In this document: positions 55,516-63,791 of the stretch, piece after piece
Layout of the letters: every line of letters begins with the position of its first letter
Numbering within the stretch: the stretch's first letter is position 1
Source: Sediminicoccus rosea
GTDB lineage: Bacteria > Pseudomonadota > Alphaproteobacteria > Acetobacterales > Acetobacteraceae
Length of the DNA stretch: 64,000 nt
Reading direction: 5' to 3'
NCBI RefSeq assembly: GCF_033547095.1
Contig: NZ_CP137852.1
Location: forward strand, 3,651,501 to 3,715,500
Notes under the pieces: model-generated
What the model was told of the DNA's origin: nothing
Databases searched by the model: none
Seen by the model: only the letters and a program-made list of their open reading frames with translations
Position numbers and translations under genes: made by a program

Positions 55516-56601
55516 ATGGATGTCCGCATCGAACGACTCTCCAAGTCCTTCGGCACGAACCAGGTGCTGAAGTCGCTCGACATGACCTTCCCCGAGCGGC
55601 AGTTCGTCACCCTGCTGGGGCCCTCGGGCTGCGGCAAGACCACGTTGCTGCGGATGATCGCGGGGCTGGAGCGCGCGACGGAGGGGCAGATCTACTTCGG
55701 CGGGCGACGCGTGGACCACCTCTCGCCGGCCGACCGCAACATCGCCATGGTGTTCCAGTCCTACGCGCTCTACCCGACCATGGATGTGGCGGCGAATATC
55801 GGCTACGGCCTGAAGGTGCGGGGTACGCCGAAGGCCGAACGCGCCGAGAAGGTGGGCGTCGTCGCCCGCGTGCTGGAGATCGCGCAACTGCTCACGCGCA
55901 AGCCGCGGGCGCTTTCGGGTGGGCAACGGCAGCGCGTGGCACTGGGCCGCGCGATGGTGCGCCGGCCAGACATTTTCCTGATGGACGAGCCGCTCTCCAA
56001 CCTGGATGCCAAGCTGCGCGCCACCATGCGTGGCGAGCTGAAGCGGTTCCACCTCGACCTCGAGACCACCTCGATCTACGTCACGCATGACCAGCTGGAA
56101 GCGATGACCATGTCGGACCTCGTCGCCGTCATGAACCAGGGGGTGGTGCAGCAATTCGGCACGCCTGAGGAGGTCTATGACCGCCCGGCCAATCTCTTCG
56201 TCGCCGGCTTCATCGGCAGCCCGCCGATGAACTTCGCCGAAGTGGAGTTGGACGGGCTGGATGGCGCGCCCGTGCTCCGCCTGGCGGGCCGCGCCCTGCC
56301 GGCGCCGCTGCAATTCGACCTCAGCCGCGCGCCGCGCAGCCTCGTGCTGGGTGTCAGGCCCCAGGATGTGACGATGGCCGCGCTGGACGACCCACATGCC
56401 GTGCCGGGAAAGGTCTGGATCACCGAGCTGATCGGCTCCGAGCGCCTGATCGAGGTTGAGATCGCGCCCCGGCTGCGGATCACCGCGGAGGTCCGCAGCG
56501 ACATCCGCGCGGCGCTCAACGCCCCCGCCGCCCTCGCCTTCGATCCGGCAAGGCTGCACCTCTTCGATCCCGCCACCGGCCTGGCCTTGCCGCGCCTGTA
56601 G
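55516..56601 (+). CDS. ABC importer ATPase (MalK/UgpC type)
   Basis: A 361-residue ATPase with Walker A GPSGCGKTT (about residues 35-43), Q-loop VFQSYALYPTMDV, signature [16 protein letters not shown], Walker B IFLMDEPLSNLDAKLR and switch His in VTHDQLEAM. A TOBE regulatory domain follows (about 290-361: VLGVRPQDVTM, LIGSERLIEVEIAPRLRI). Start ATG at 55516 is 5 bases after the permease stop. It completes a full importer (binding protein, two permeases, ATPase) next to the HisD-like gene. Confidence 0.94.
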   Translation: MDVRIERLSKSFGTNQVLKSLDMTFPERQFVTLLGPSGCGKTTLLRMIAGLERATEGQIYFGGRRVDHLSPADRNIAMVFQSYALYPTMDVAANIGYGLKVRGTPKAERAEKVGVVARVLEIAQLLTRKPRALSGGQRQRVALGRAMVRRPDIFLMDEPLSNLDAKLRATMRGELKRFHLDLETTSIYVTHDQLEAMTMSDLVAVMNQGVVQQFGTPEEVYDRPANLFVAGFIGSPPMNFAEVELDGLDGAPVLRLAGRALPAPLQFDLSRAPRSLVLGVRPQDVTMAALDDPHAVPGKVWITELIGSERLIEVEIAPRLRITAEVRSDIRAALNAPAALAFDPARLHLFDPATGLALPRL

Positions 56602-56639
56602 ACTCCCCCCCATCAATTCGCACTTCGACGCGGCGGTGT

Positions 56640-56935
56640 GTGATCCGCCGCAGGCAGCGATGCAGCGAAGAGCGGGTAAGGTCCGGGATGGTGGCCTGCA
56701 GAGCGAAGAGGCAATCGTCGAGCGGTAGCAAGGTGTGACGGCGGAAGGTGACGACCACTGCCTCCTCCTTCATGGTCAGCATCGTCGATGCTGGGCTCCT
56801 GGGCCCGTTGGCAAGTCCCTGGCCGAGGCTCGTGCCCGCCACTTGGCGACAATCCTCGGGTTGATCCCGTGGCGCCGCGCCAGAACCCTCATGCTTTCAT
56901 GACTAAGCTGTATCGCTGGAAGGCCCGCCTCTGTC
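56640..56935 (-). mobile_element. IS481-family transposase remnant, N-terminal fragment
   Basis: On the minus strand one frame reads SHESMRVLARRHGINPRIVA, then KWRARASARDLPTGP; the next frame continues RSPASTMLTMKEEAVVVTF, RRHTLLPLDDCLFALQATIP and DLTRSSLHRCLRRI before decay. This is the helix-turn-helix half of an IS481 transposase. The frames change near 56808, and the catalytic DDE domain is missing. It lies between the ABC operon and the next cassette. Confidence 0.8.
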
Positions 56936-56962
56936 GCTGCGCTCCGGTAGGGGCGGAAATGC

Positions 56963-56993
56963 AAAAAGCCCACCGACGATTGCCGGTGGGCTT
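56963..56993 (-). terminator. Rho-independent terminator, minus strand
   Basis: A perfect 10-bp stem (AAGCCCACCG with CGGTGGGCTT) encloses an 8-base loop at 56966-56993. On the minus strand it is followed by a T run (56963-56967). It is placed to end transcription of the minus-strand VWA cassette, 430 bases beyond its last gene, with the recombinase fragment in between. Confidence 0.75.
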
Positions 56994-57021
56994 GATGTGT
57001 TCTCGCGTTCTGTATCAGTGG

Positions 57022-57056
57022 ATGCGGGGACACGCAACCGACGGCGCCATTACATC
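57022..57056 (+). repeat. 35-bp direct repeat, left copy
   Basis: These 35 bases (starting ATGCGGGGACACGC, ending GCCATTACATC) match 63616-63650 at 32 of 35 positions in the same orientation. The two copies enclose the recombinase fragment and the three-gene VWA cassette. They may be attachment-site-like or remnants of the same mobile DNA. Confidence 0.7.
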
Positions 57057-57221
57057 GCCCTCGCAATCTAAGGCTGAGCTCAGACGAATTTCGGTGAAGC
57101 CTAGGCCTCTCCCCCGGAGAACATGCAGCAGAACCGGCATGCTCTCGACGCCGGGGCGCAAAGTGGCCTCAGCCTAGTAAGGTCTAACCTGGCTCGGCCA
57201 GCGCCAAACAAGGGGTCACGC

Positions 57222-57425
57222 GAGGGCTGGGAGGTGGGCGAGGTCTACGCCGACTATGCCATCAGCGGGGCGACTGCCGCGCGGCCGCGCTTCCAGCAGT
57301 TGGTCACGGACGCGCGGTTGGGGCGATTCGGATTGGTGCTGGCCGAGGCCTTGGACCGGATCAGCCGGGACCGGGAGGGGCATGACGCGCCTGCACCCGC
57401 CGCCCTCAATCTCCGTCAGCTGGGC
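57222..57425 (+). pseudogene. Serine recombinase N-terminal (resolvase) fragment
   Basis: The frame reads EGWEVGEVYADYAISGATAA, RPRFQQLVTDARLGRFGLVL and AEALDRISRDRE, the middle of a resolvase catalytic domain (usual GA..RP.....L..A..G..D.VV.EALDRLSRD). The initial strand with the catalytic Ser is absent, and after SRDREG the homology passes into another frame (MTRLH..). It is cut off at the cassette boundary. The bases 57057-57221 upstream show nothing clear. Confidence 0.75.
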
Positions 57426-59429
57426 CTATCGCACCACGATGGGACGGCGCGCGATCACCGCCTTCTCCGGTTCGGCCGAGGCCATTACATATCGCAGCTG
57501 GTAGATTCCGGCAGTGGCCGGCATCGGCAATTCCCCTTCCGACGCCTCGGCGGAGACGCTGAAATAATCGAGATACTGGTCGCCCGGCGCATCCGGGCTA
57601 ACGATGGCGACATAGTCGCCAATGCCACGCGGCCCGCTGAAGCGCACCGTCACGCGGGCGCCGGCCGCCACGGCGCCGGGCGCGTCGAGTGTGGCCATGG
57701 GCGGCGTGGCGGTGATCGGCCGACGGGCGACGACCTCGGCATCGCCGGGCGCGACAAGAACGTAGCGTAACTCATACGTGCCCGCCGCCGGCGGCAGTTG
57801 GATCGTCACCTCCCCGCCATCGGCATAGGCCCAGGAGCCCTGGACATAGGCCGAGGCCTCGGCATCGGGGGCGGTGATCGCGATGAAGCTGCCCTGGGGC
57901 GCCCGGTCCGGCGTGAAGCGGATGGCGACGGGGCTGCCCGCCATACCCCCATCCGGCCCGACGAGGGTCGCGGCGGCCGCCGTCACCGCGATCGGCCGCG
58001 CGGCGAGCGGCGTGCCGTCCACCCCCTCGACGAAGCGGATCTCATAGGCGCCAGGCGCGGCTGGCGCGGTCAGCGGCAGCGGGTTCGCGGCATCCTCCAC
58101 ATAGACGAAGCCACCGCTGACATAGGCGCCGGGTGCCGCACCGGCCGGCACGATGCCAACCCAAGACCCCGGGGCGCGCGGCCCGGTCCAGCGCACCAAG
58201 ACCTCGCTGCCCGCCGGCGCGTCCGCGGCCGCCTCCAGCGTGGCCGTGACCGGCGTGACGGTCAGCGGCGCCCGTCCGATGGGCCGCGCCGCCCGCGCCA
58301 GGATGTAGCGGACCTCATAGGCACCTGCCGCGGCCGGCAGGCGCAGCGTCGCGGGGCTGCCGACGCGCGTCCAGGCATAGTGGCGTGTCTCCGGCTCCTC
58401 CTGCCCCTGGCCCGTCGGCACGATCACCAGGTAGTCGCCCGGCTCGTTCGGACCGGTCCAGGCCACGCCGACGGTGCCGGTCGCGGCGGCGCTGGGCTGC
58501 GCGGGCGTGACCGTCGCGCGCGGCAGCGCATCGGCGAGCGGGACGACAATCTCGTCGGGCGGCGTGGCGGTGATCTGGGCCGTGACGCTGCCGATGCGCT
58601 CCGCGGTGGAGGCGGTCACGACATAGCGACCGGGCGGCAGCGGCAGGCGCAGCGCGCCGCCTTCATGCAGCGGCGTCTCTTCGCCTTCGCGCAGGACGGT
58701 GAAGGTCGCATCGCCGAGCGTGGGCCCGCCCGGGCCCTGCGTCGCGCGCAGGCCGATGCCGCGTGGTGGCGCCGCGGCGGGTGGAGGCGCGGGGCGCGCC
58801 TCGGTGGCGCGGGTCAGGGCGTCGGCCAGTTCCTCGGGATTGGCGGCGGGCACGAACAGGCCCCCCGTCCGCTCGGCGATGCAGGCGACGCGCGCGCGCT
58901 CGGAGGGCGTGCGCAGGTCGAAGCCGATGACATGGGCGGTGAAGCCGGCATTGGCGGCCTCGAGCTCCGCGGCCAGAGCGCAGGGATCGCCGCCGCAGGT
59001 CTCGATGCCGTCGGTGACGAGGATGATGGTGCCGCCCCGCTCCGCGACGCGCAGCGCGGCCGCCGCCTGGCGGACGGAGTCGGTCAGCGGGGTACGGCCG
59101 CGCGCGGTCAGCCGGTCGAGCGCGGCGCCCGCCGCGGCGACATCCACCGGGCCGGGCAGGAACAGCATCTGGATGTCGCTGCACTGCCCCGCCCGGCGAT
59201 GGCCATAGGCCATCAGCCCGACGCGACTGCCGGCCGGGAAACGGGCGAACATGCCCCGCACCGCCTCCCGCGCGATCTCGAGCTTCGGCTGGTCGCCGAT
59301 GCGGCCCCACATGGAGGCGGACATGTCGAGGATGACGATGGTCTCGCCCTGGGGCGGCGCGGGCTGGGCGCGGGCGGGCGGCGCCACCAGCCCGGCCAGG
59401 GCGACGGCAAGGCTCAGGAGGAGGCGCAT
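57426..59429 (-). CDS. Exported VWA-domain protein with four Ig-like repeats
   Basis: A 667-residue protein. Signal peptide MRLLLSLAVALAGLVAPP with cleavage near ARAQ (about residue 21); a von Willebrand A domain at about 28-205 has the full metal site: ILDMSASMWG (DxSxS), RGRTPLTDSV (Thr) and ILVTDGIETCGG (Asp). After a Pro-rich linker and a PEGA-like strand-rich domain (LPLPPGRYVVTAST), four repeats of about 85-90 residues follow, each with a core like VRFSGPRGIGDYVAIVSPDA and ending TAGIYQLRYVMA.... ATG at 59429 overlaps the upstream stop. Last gene of the cassette. VWA proteins usually bind protein ligands through a metal ion; the ligand is unknown. Confidence 0.87.
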   Translation of the reverse strand: MRLLLSLAVALAGLVAPPARAQPAPPQGETIVILDMSASMWGRIGDQPKLEIAREAVRGMFARFPAGSRVGLMAYGHRRAGQCSDIQMLFLPGPVDVAAAGAALDRLTARGRTPLTDSVRQAAAALRVAERGGTIILVTDGIETCGGDPCALAAELEAANAGFTAHVIGFDLRTPSERARVACIAERTGGLFVPAANPEELADALTRATEARPAPPPAAAPPRGIGLRATQGPGGPTLGDATFTVLREGEETPLHEGGALRLPLPPGRYVVTASTAERIGSVTAQITATPPDEIVVPLADALPRATVTPAQPSAAATGTVGVAWTGPNEPGDYLVIVPTGQGQEEPETRHYAWTRVGSPATLRLPAAAGAYEVRYILARAARPIGRAPLTVTPVTATLEAAADAPAGSEVLVRWTGPRAPGSWVGIVPAGAAPGAYVSGGFVYVEDAANPLPLTAPAAPGAYEIRFVEGVDGTPLAARPIAVTAAAATLVGPDGGMAGSPVAIRFTPDRAPQGSFIAITAPDAEASAYVQGSWAYADGGEVTIQLPPAAGTYELRYVLVAPGDAEVVARRPITATPPMATLDAPGAVAAGARVTVRFSGPRGIGDYVAIVSPDAPGDQYLDYFSVSAEASEGELPMPATAGIYQLRYVMASAEPEKAVIARRPIVVR

Positions 59430-60598
59430 CAGAAGACCGTCCCATTCGCGATGGATTGGCTGAGATTGTCGCGCAGCGCGGGCTGGCACATCTGGACCCG
59501 GATGAGGGTCAGCGCCTGGGGATCGGCGCCAAAGGCCTGCGTCATCTCGGCCGCCGCGGCGGCGGCCTGGTCGTAGGCGCGCGCGGCGTCCTGGGGCGTG
59601 AAGCCCAGCCGTTCATGCGTCTGCAAGCCGAAGGCGGCCTTGAACCCGGCTTCCTGCTCGGCCCAGCCGCAGAGACGCAGCATCATGACCATCTGCCCGA
59701 TCTGCGCGCTGATCGCCTCGCCCGCCTCGGCGGCGGTGACGTTGGGGGGCAGGCTGCCGCGGCTGCGGGCGGGGCGCGGGTAGCGGGCGAAATCCGCGGG
59801 ATTTGAGGCGGCACGGGCCACGGAGGCGGCCGGCGGAGCGGCCGGCGGGGCGGCGGGGGCCGGGCTGGCCATGCCGGGGATGGACATGCCGGGTGGCATG
59901 CCCGGGATCGTCATGCCGGATGGCATGCCCGGGATCGTCATGCCAGGTGGCATGCCCGGGATCGTCATGCCGGGTGGCATGCCGGGCATCGCGGCACCGG
60001 CCGGCGCGGCGGGCATGGCCGGGCCTTGCGGCAGCGAGGCCATGTCGAACAGCGCCGGCGCCTGCGGGCGCCGCATGACGCGCACCGCCTCGAACATCGT
60101 CTCCATCGGGCGCGGCCCGGGTGGGCGGCGATCGAAGTGCTGCGCATCGCCCCCCATGCCCGGCGTGGCGGGCTGCTGGTAGCGCAGCGGCACGCCATCC
60201 GCCGTCAGGCACAGCACGCCGGGTGAGGTCTCCTCCACGCGCCAGAGGGTGCAGCTCTCGCCGGCGATCCGCGCCTCGCCCTCGCGGCGGGCGCGCAGGC
60301 CCGCCCAAGGCAACATGGCCTCGGCGCTCGGCAGGGCCATGCGCTGGCCGCCCTCCTCGAGGACGCCGCGTACTTCGCCGCTGGCGAGGTTCTGCAGCAG
60401 CAGCATGCGACCGCCATCAGCGGCCCCTTCGAAGCGCAGCACGCCGCCGCGGTGGCGGAGAGTGACCGCGCCGTCCATCTCCGGCACGCGGGCCTCCAGC
60501 TCGAACTCGACGCGCGGCAACGGGAGCGCCTGCTGGGCGAGGGCCGGCAGCGCCGTGCCAAGGGTCAGCAGCAGGGCCAGGTGATGGCAACGTGTCAT
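59429..60598 (-). CDS. Exported DUF4412-like protein with Met-rich 9-residue repeats
   Basis: A 389-residue protein with a Sec signal (LALLLTLGTALPALAQ, cleavage near residue 22). Its first part (about 28-150) resembles DUF4412: VEFELEARVPEMDGAVTLRH, ESCTLWRVEETSPGVLCLTA and DGVPLRYQ. At about 200-240 there are four copies of GMPPGMTIP. A helical C-terminal part (about 275-389) contains MMLRLCGWAEQEAGFKAAFG and ALTLIRVQMCQPALRDNL with Cys pairs. Its stop overlaps the VWA start. The repeat could bind copper or other soft metals, which is only a guess from the Met spacing. Confidence 0.75.
   Translation of the reverse strand: MTRCHHLALLLTLGTALPALAQQALPLPRVEFELEARVPEMDGAVTLRHRGGVLRFEGAADGGRMLLLQNLASGEVRGVLEEGGQRMALPSAEAMLPWAGLRARREGEARIAGESCTLWRVEETSPGVLCLTADGVPLRYQQPATPGMGGDAQHFDRRPPGPRPMETMFEAVRVMRRPQAPALFDMASLPQGPAMPAAPAGAAMPGMPPGMTIPGMPPGMTIPGMPSGMTIPGMPPGMSIPGMASPAPAAPPAAPPAASVARAASNPADFARYPRPARSRGSLPPNVTAAEAGEAISAQIGQMVMMLRLCGWAEQEAGFKAAFGLQTHERLGFTPQDAARAYDQAAAAAAEMTQAFGADPQALTLIRVQMCQPALRDNLSQSIANGTVF
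59872..59992 (-). repeat. 27-bp tandem repeat inside the DUF4412-like gene
   Basis: A 27-base unit (such as GGCATGCCCGGGATCGTCATG plus six bases) is repeated about 4.5 times with few changes and encodes the GMPPGMTIP peptide. Copy number could vary between strains by slippage. Confidence 0.85.
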
Positions 60599-60623
60599 GC
60601 GCGCATCCGCTTCGATCAGGGGT

Positions 60624-63371
60624 TCAAGGGGTGCCGCAGCCAGCCCAGGCCGCGCGGCATTCGGGCAGGCAGGCGAGGCGGCGGATCGCTGGCGTGGTGG
60701 CACGTGCGCCGCAGCTACAATCGCAGCCCGGGCCAAGCGGCAGGGCTGCGCCCCCGCCCGTGCTGGCCGGTGCCGGGGCCGATGCCGGGGGCGGGCCGCC
60801 ACCGGCCGACTGGCCCCAGCCCGCCGCGGCCGCCATCGGGCGCATGTGACGCGGCATCGTCTCCCACCAGCGCGGCCAGGCGCGGAAGAAATGCTCGTCC
60901 GGATCGGTCTTGTCGGTCTCGTCGCGCACGGTCGCGGGGATGGCGCCGAAGCGGCCGGCGATGCGCGCCACCTCGGTCAAGGGTGGCATCGCGGCGGCGG
61001 CGCCGGCCGACCCTTCTGGATTGCGGTCCTCGAACAGCGGGGCCTCGAACCGCCCAGCGAGGCCCGCTTCGGGAGAATTCGCCGTGATCTCCAGCCGGCC
61101 GCGCGGCGGATAGAGGCCAAGCGCCAGCACCCCAAGCGGACCGCGGCTTTCCAGCACGCCCTCGCGCGTGCCGTCGCTCCATTCCAGCGCGACCACCACC
61201 GGCTCGACCACGCCGGTGAAGCCCGGCGGCAGGCGCGGCATTTCAATATTGATCGCGATGCTCTCCGGCGCGGCACCCCCCGGCTGACGCAGCATGGCGG
61301 CTTGTGCCGCCGCGCTGAACGCCTGCATCGCCGCCCGCTGGGCGGCCAGGCGGGGGCCATCCATCGGGTCGGGTGTGAGCCCGTCCAGCTGCAGGGTGCC
61401 GAGATCACCCACCGTCGAAGCCAATGCCCCGCCGAGGGAGGACGCCCCGGCGGCGGCCAGCAGCTCCCCGAGCCGGCCGCCGACAAGGCGGATGCGCGTG
61501 AGCGGCCCGCAGGCGATCGCGGCCCGGCGGGGGGCGTCGCAGGCGCCGGCCTCGGCAGGATCCTCATGCGTGACCGGGGTTGGCTGCGGGATCGGCGGGG
61601 CTTCGCGCGGGCGGCCGGGCGGCAGGCGGCGCGGCGCGGGCCGGGAAGCCTCCTCCGGCCGCTGGCCCGGCGTCGCCGTGCCGCTGGCCGAGATGCTGGA
61701 GAATTGCAGGGAGAAGAAGAGCTCCACCTCCACCGGGCCGGTCTCGGCGGGGTTGCGGGGGTCCACATTGCTCAGCAGCACGGTCTGCCAGCCGCCTGTC
61801 GCCTGGCCGCCGCCCGGAAGGGTCAGGGGCGCATACATCACGTTCCAGCGGCGATCGCAGACTCGGCCGGCCTCGGGCCCGCTGCCGGGGGTTGGCCGCG
61901 GGAAGGAGAGCAGATGCGTGCCCCGCGAGCCCAGGCCAAGCTGCGCGGCGGCATCGCAGCGATCGCGCTCGCCGTTGATGACGCGCGCGGTGATGCCCAC
62001 CAGGGGCGGTGGCGGCGGCAGGGACTGCGCGGCCAGGACATCCGGCGCGGCGACCGTCTGCGGCAGCAGCACACTGTTGCGGCCGGCGATATCGGGCGCG
62101 GTGGGGCCGAAACCCTCGACCTTCACATGGATGCAGCGCGCGGCGATGGGATCCACGCGCAGGCGGTGCGTCGCCGTGCTTTCCCCGTATTCGGCGCGCA
62201 AGAGAACCCTGGTGCAGCCCTCCTGCCAGAGCAATGCTTCCCAGAGTGGGAAGGCGAGGTGGCCGGACCGCGAATGGACGTAGCGTTCCGGCAGGTCCGC
62301 CATTTCGGCGATGAAATGGCCATAGGCCTCGGCCACGCCGCCGGGCCAGCCGCCGCTGGCGCGCAGCCCGCGGTCGAGCCAGGTGACCCAGTCGGCCTCC
62401 GTGGTGCCGGCGGGCGGGGTGGTCATGACGCTGTTCATGACCGTGTTGCCACCGCGCTGCCGCACCAGCCAATGCCAGAAGGACTGGGTGAGATAGCCGC
62501 TGCGCCAGGCCATGCCGCGTTGGAACACCGGACGGTCCGGCACGGCGCCGCCGTGGGGGGCGAGCCAATAGGCCGGAACCCAGATCGGCAGCCTGACGGA
62601 GGGATAGGCGAAGTCGGTCAGCTCGTTGGGGTAGCGCGCCGGATCCATGTCAATCGCCAGCGTGCGGTCGTAGCGCCGGGCGCCGGCGAAGCGGACGAAG
62701 CTGTTGAGTTCGCCCGGTTGCCGCGCCAGTCGCCGCAGCCGCGCGGGATGGTTGATCAGCCCCGCGCGCTCCATGGCGCGAATCGCCATGGCGTCCGCCT
62801 GGCCCTCGAGCATCCAGTGCGGCAGATAGGTGGCGGGGAACATCGCGCCCTGCACGGCATGCCAGGCCTCATGCACGACGGTGTGCTGCACCTGTTCATC
62901 AATCGTGGGGAAGGCCGCCGCGTTCAGGGCGATCGCGCCAAAGCCGGGACGCATGAAGCCCAGTGCGAAATAGCCGCGGCCGCCGCGATCGTCATTGCCG
63001 AAGTCGAACCAGAACATCGCCGGCGCGCCGCCCGGCCCCGCCGTGTTCCGATCGATACGCAGGGCGAGTTCGCAGACATAGGCGCGCTCCGCGGCGGTGG
63101 CCGCATCGAGCAGGGTCTGCCGATCCCGTGCGGTGAGCGGGCGCCCCGGGCGGCCTCGACCACCGGAATAGGTGTCCATGTCGCCGAGCCCGCTGATTCC
63201 GCCGGCCAGATGCAGCACGCGTTCCTCGATCACCCAGGGGGCGGGGGTGCAGGCCGCAGCGACGCGCGGCGCAAACGGCGCGTACGCCAACGCGGCGGCG
63301 AGGAGCCAGAAGCAGAATGGCCGCGTGCTCCGGAACAAGGACTCTTCCAACGATTTCTTCCCTGCCGCCAT
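60624..63371 (-). CDS. Large exported protein with HEAWH zinc-protease-like motif
   Basis: A 915-residue protein. A hydrophobic N-terminal segment (residues 18-40, FCFWLLAAALAYAPFAPRVA) looks like a signal. HTVVHEAWHAVQGAMF at about 163-178 carries an HExxH motif (167-171), followed 18 residues later by Glu in WMLEGQADAMA (Glu189); this fits a gluzincin-type zinc site. Downstream are a long strand-rich middle, a Pro/Arg linker (about 565-600), another domain (about 615-800) and a Cys-rich C-terminus (PGCDCSCGA.., LACLPECRAAWAGCG). No named family is recognised. First gene of the three-gene cassette, 25 bases before the DUF4412-like gene. Confidence 0.82.
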   Translation of the reverse strand: MAAGKKSLEESLFRSTRPFCFWLLAAALAYAPFAPRVAAACTPAPWVIEERVLHLAGGISGLGDMDTYSGGRGRPGRPLTARDRQTLLDAATAAERAYVCELALRIDRNTAGPGGAPAMFWFDFGNDDRGGRGYFALGFMRPGFGAIALNAAAFPTIDEQVQHTVVHEAWHAVQGAMFPATYLPHWMLEGQADAMAIRAMERAGLINHPARLRRLARQPGELNSFVRFAGARRYDRTLAIDMDPARYPNELTDFAYPSVRLPIWVPAYWLAPHGGAVPDRPVFQRGMAWRSGYLTQSFWHWLVRQRGGNTVMNSVMTTPPAGTTEADWVTWLDRGLRASGGWPGGVAEAYGHFIAEMADLPERYVHSRSGHLAFPLWEALLWQEGCTRVLLRAEYGESTATHRLRVDPIAARCIHVKVEGFGPTAPDIAGRNSVLLPQTVAAPDVLAAQSLPPPPPLVGITARVINGERDRCDAAAQLGLGSRGTHLLSFPRPTPGSGPEAGRVCDRRWNVMYAPLTLPGGGQATGGWQTVLLSNVDPRNPAETGPVEVELFFSLQFSSISASGTATPGQRPEEASRPAPRRLPPGRPREAPPIPQPTPVTHEDPAEAGACDAPRRAAIACGPLTRIRLVGGRLGELLAAAGASSLGGALASTVGDLGTLQLDGLTPDPMDGPRLAAQRAAMQAFSAAAQAAMLRQPGGAAPESIAINIEMPRLPPGFTGVVEPVVVALEWSDGTREGVLESRGPLGVLALGLYPPRGRLEITANSPEAGLAGRFEAPLFEDRNPEGSAGAAAAMPPLTEVARIAGRFGAIPATVRDETDKTDPDEHFFRAWPRWWETMPRHMRPMAAAAGWGQSAGGGPPPASAPAPASTGGGAALPLGPGCDCSCGARATTPAIRRLACLPECRAAWAGCGTP

Positions 63372-63791
63372 AGGGCTGCGACGTCCATGCTGTCGGCGTG
63401 GGCGGACGTGTCAATCACGTTCTTCTGAAAATCCGTCGGCGACGGGGAGCTGCGGGACAATGTTCGGACCTGTCTTGCCCTGGTGGATGAGTTGGCGGCC
63501 TTCCTCCAGGTTGGGGGAGCGGCTGGTTCCTCGGCTGTTCTCGTGGCTCACAACGGCGAAACGTCCGTCATCTGTTTGGCTTGCGGGCGTTTTGGTCGTG
63601 TATCGGAATTGTTGTATGCCGGGACCCGCAACCGACGACGCCATTACATCAACGTCTCCCTTTGACGCGTCCAGCTACGATCTCTCCCCGAAGGTCAGGA
63701 GCGGACCTCGCGATCCGACATACTTTGTCACGTACCGGAGGAGCCCTGTCGCAGACCCACAGCTAGACGAGGGACTCTCCGGAGTTCCCTG
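63372..63791. other. Intergenic region carrying the right direct repeat
   Basis: No gene is supportable here. GC drops modestly around 63560-63670. It includes the right copy of the 35-bp repeat, and must carry promoters for both the minus-strand cassette and the plus-strand efflux gene; no clear boxes were assigned. Confidence 0.4.
63616..63650 (+). repeat. 35-bp direct repeat, right copy
   Basis: Matches 57022-57056 at 32 of 35 positions, same orientation. It lies in the control region upstream of the HEAWH gene, 142 bases before the efflux adaptor start. Confidence 0.7.

Noticed and set aside
60597-63428. A 943-codon open frame on the plus strand
   Set aside because: It mirrors the HEAWH gene, whose signal peptide, motif and operon spacing make the minus strand the coding one.
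63411-63665. Small open frames around the right 35-bp repeat
   Set aside because: They have no ribosome site, no family resemblance and overlap each other on both strands.
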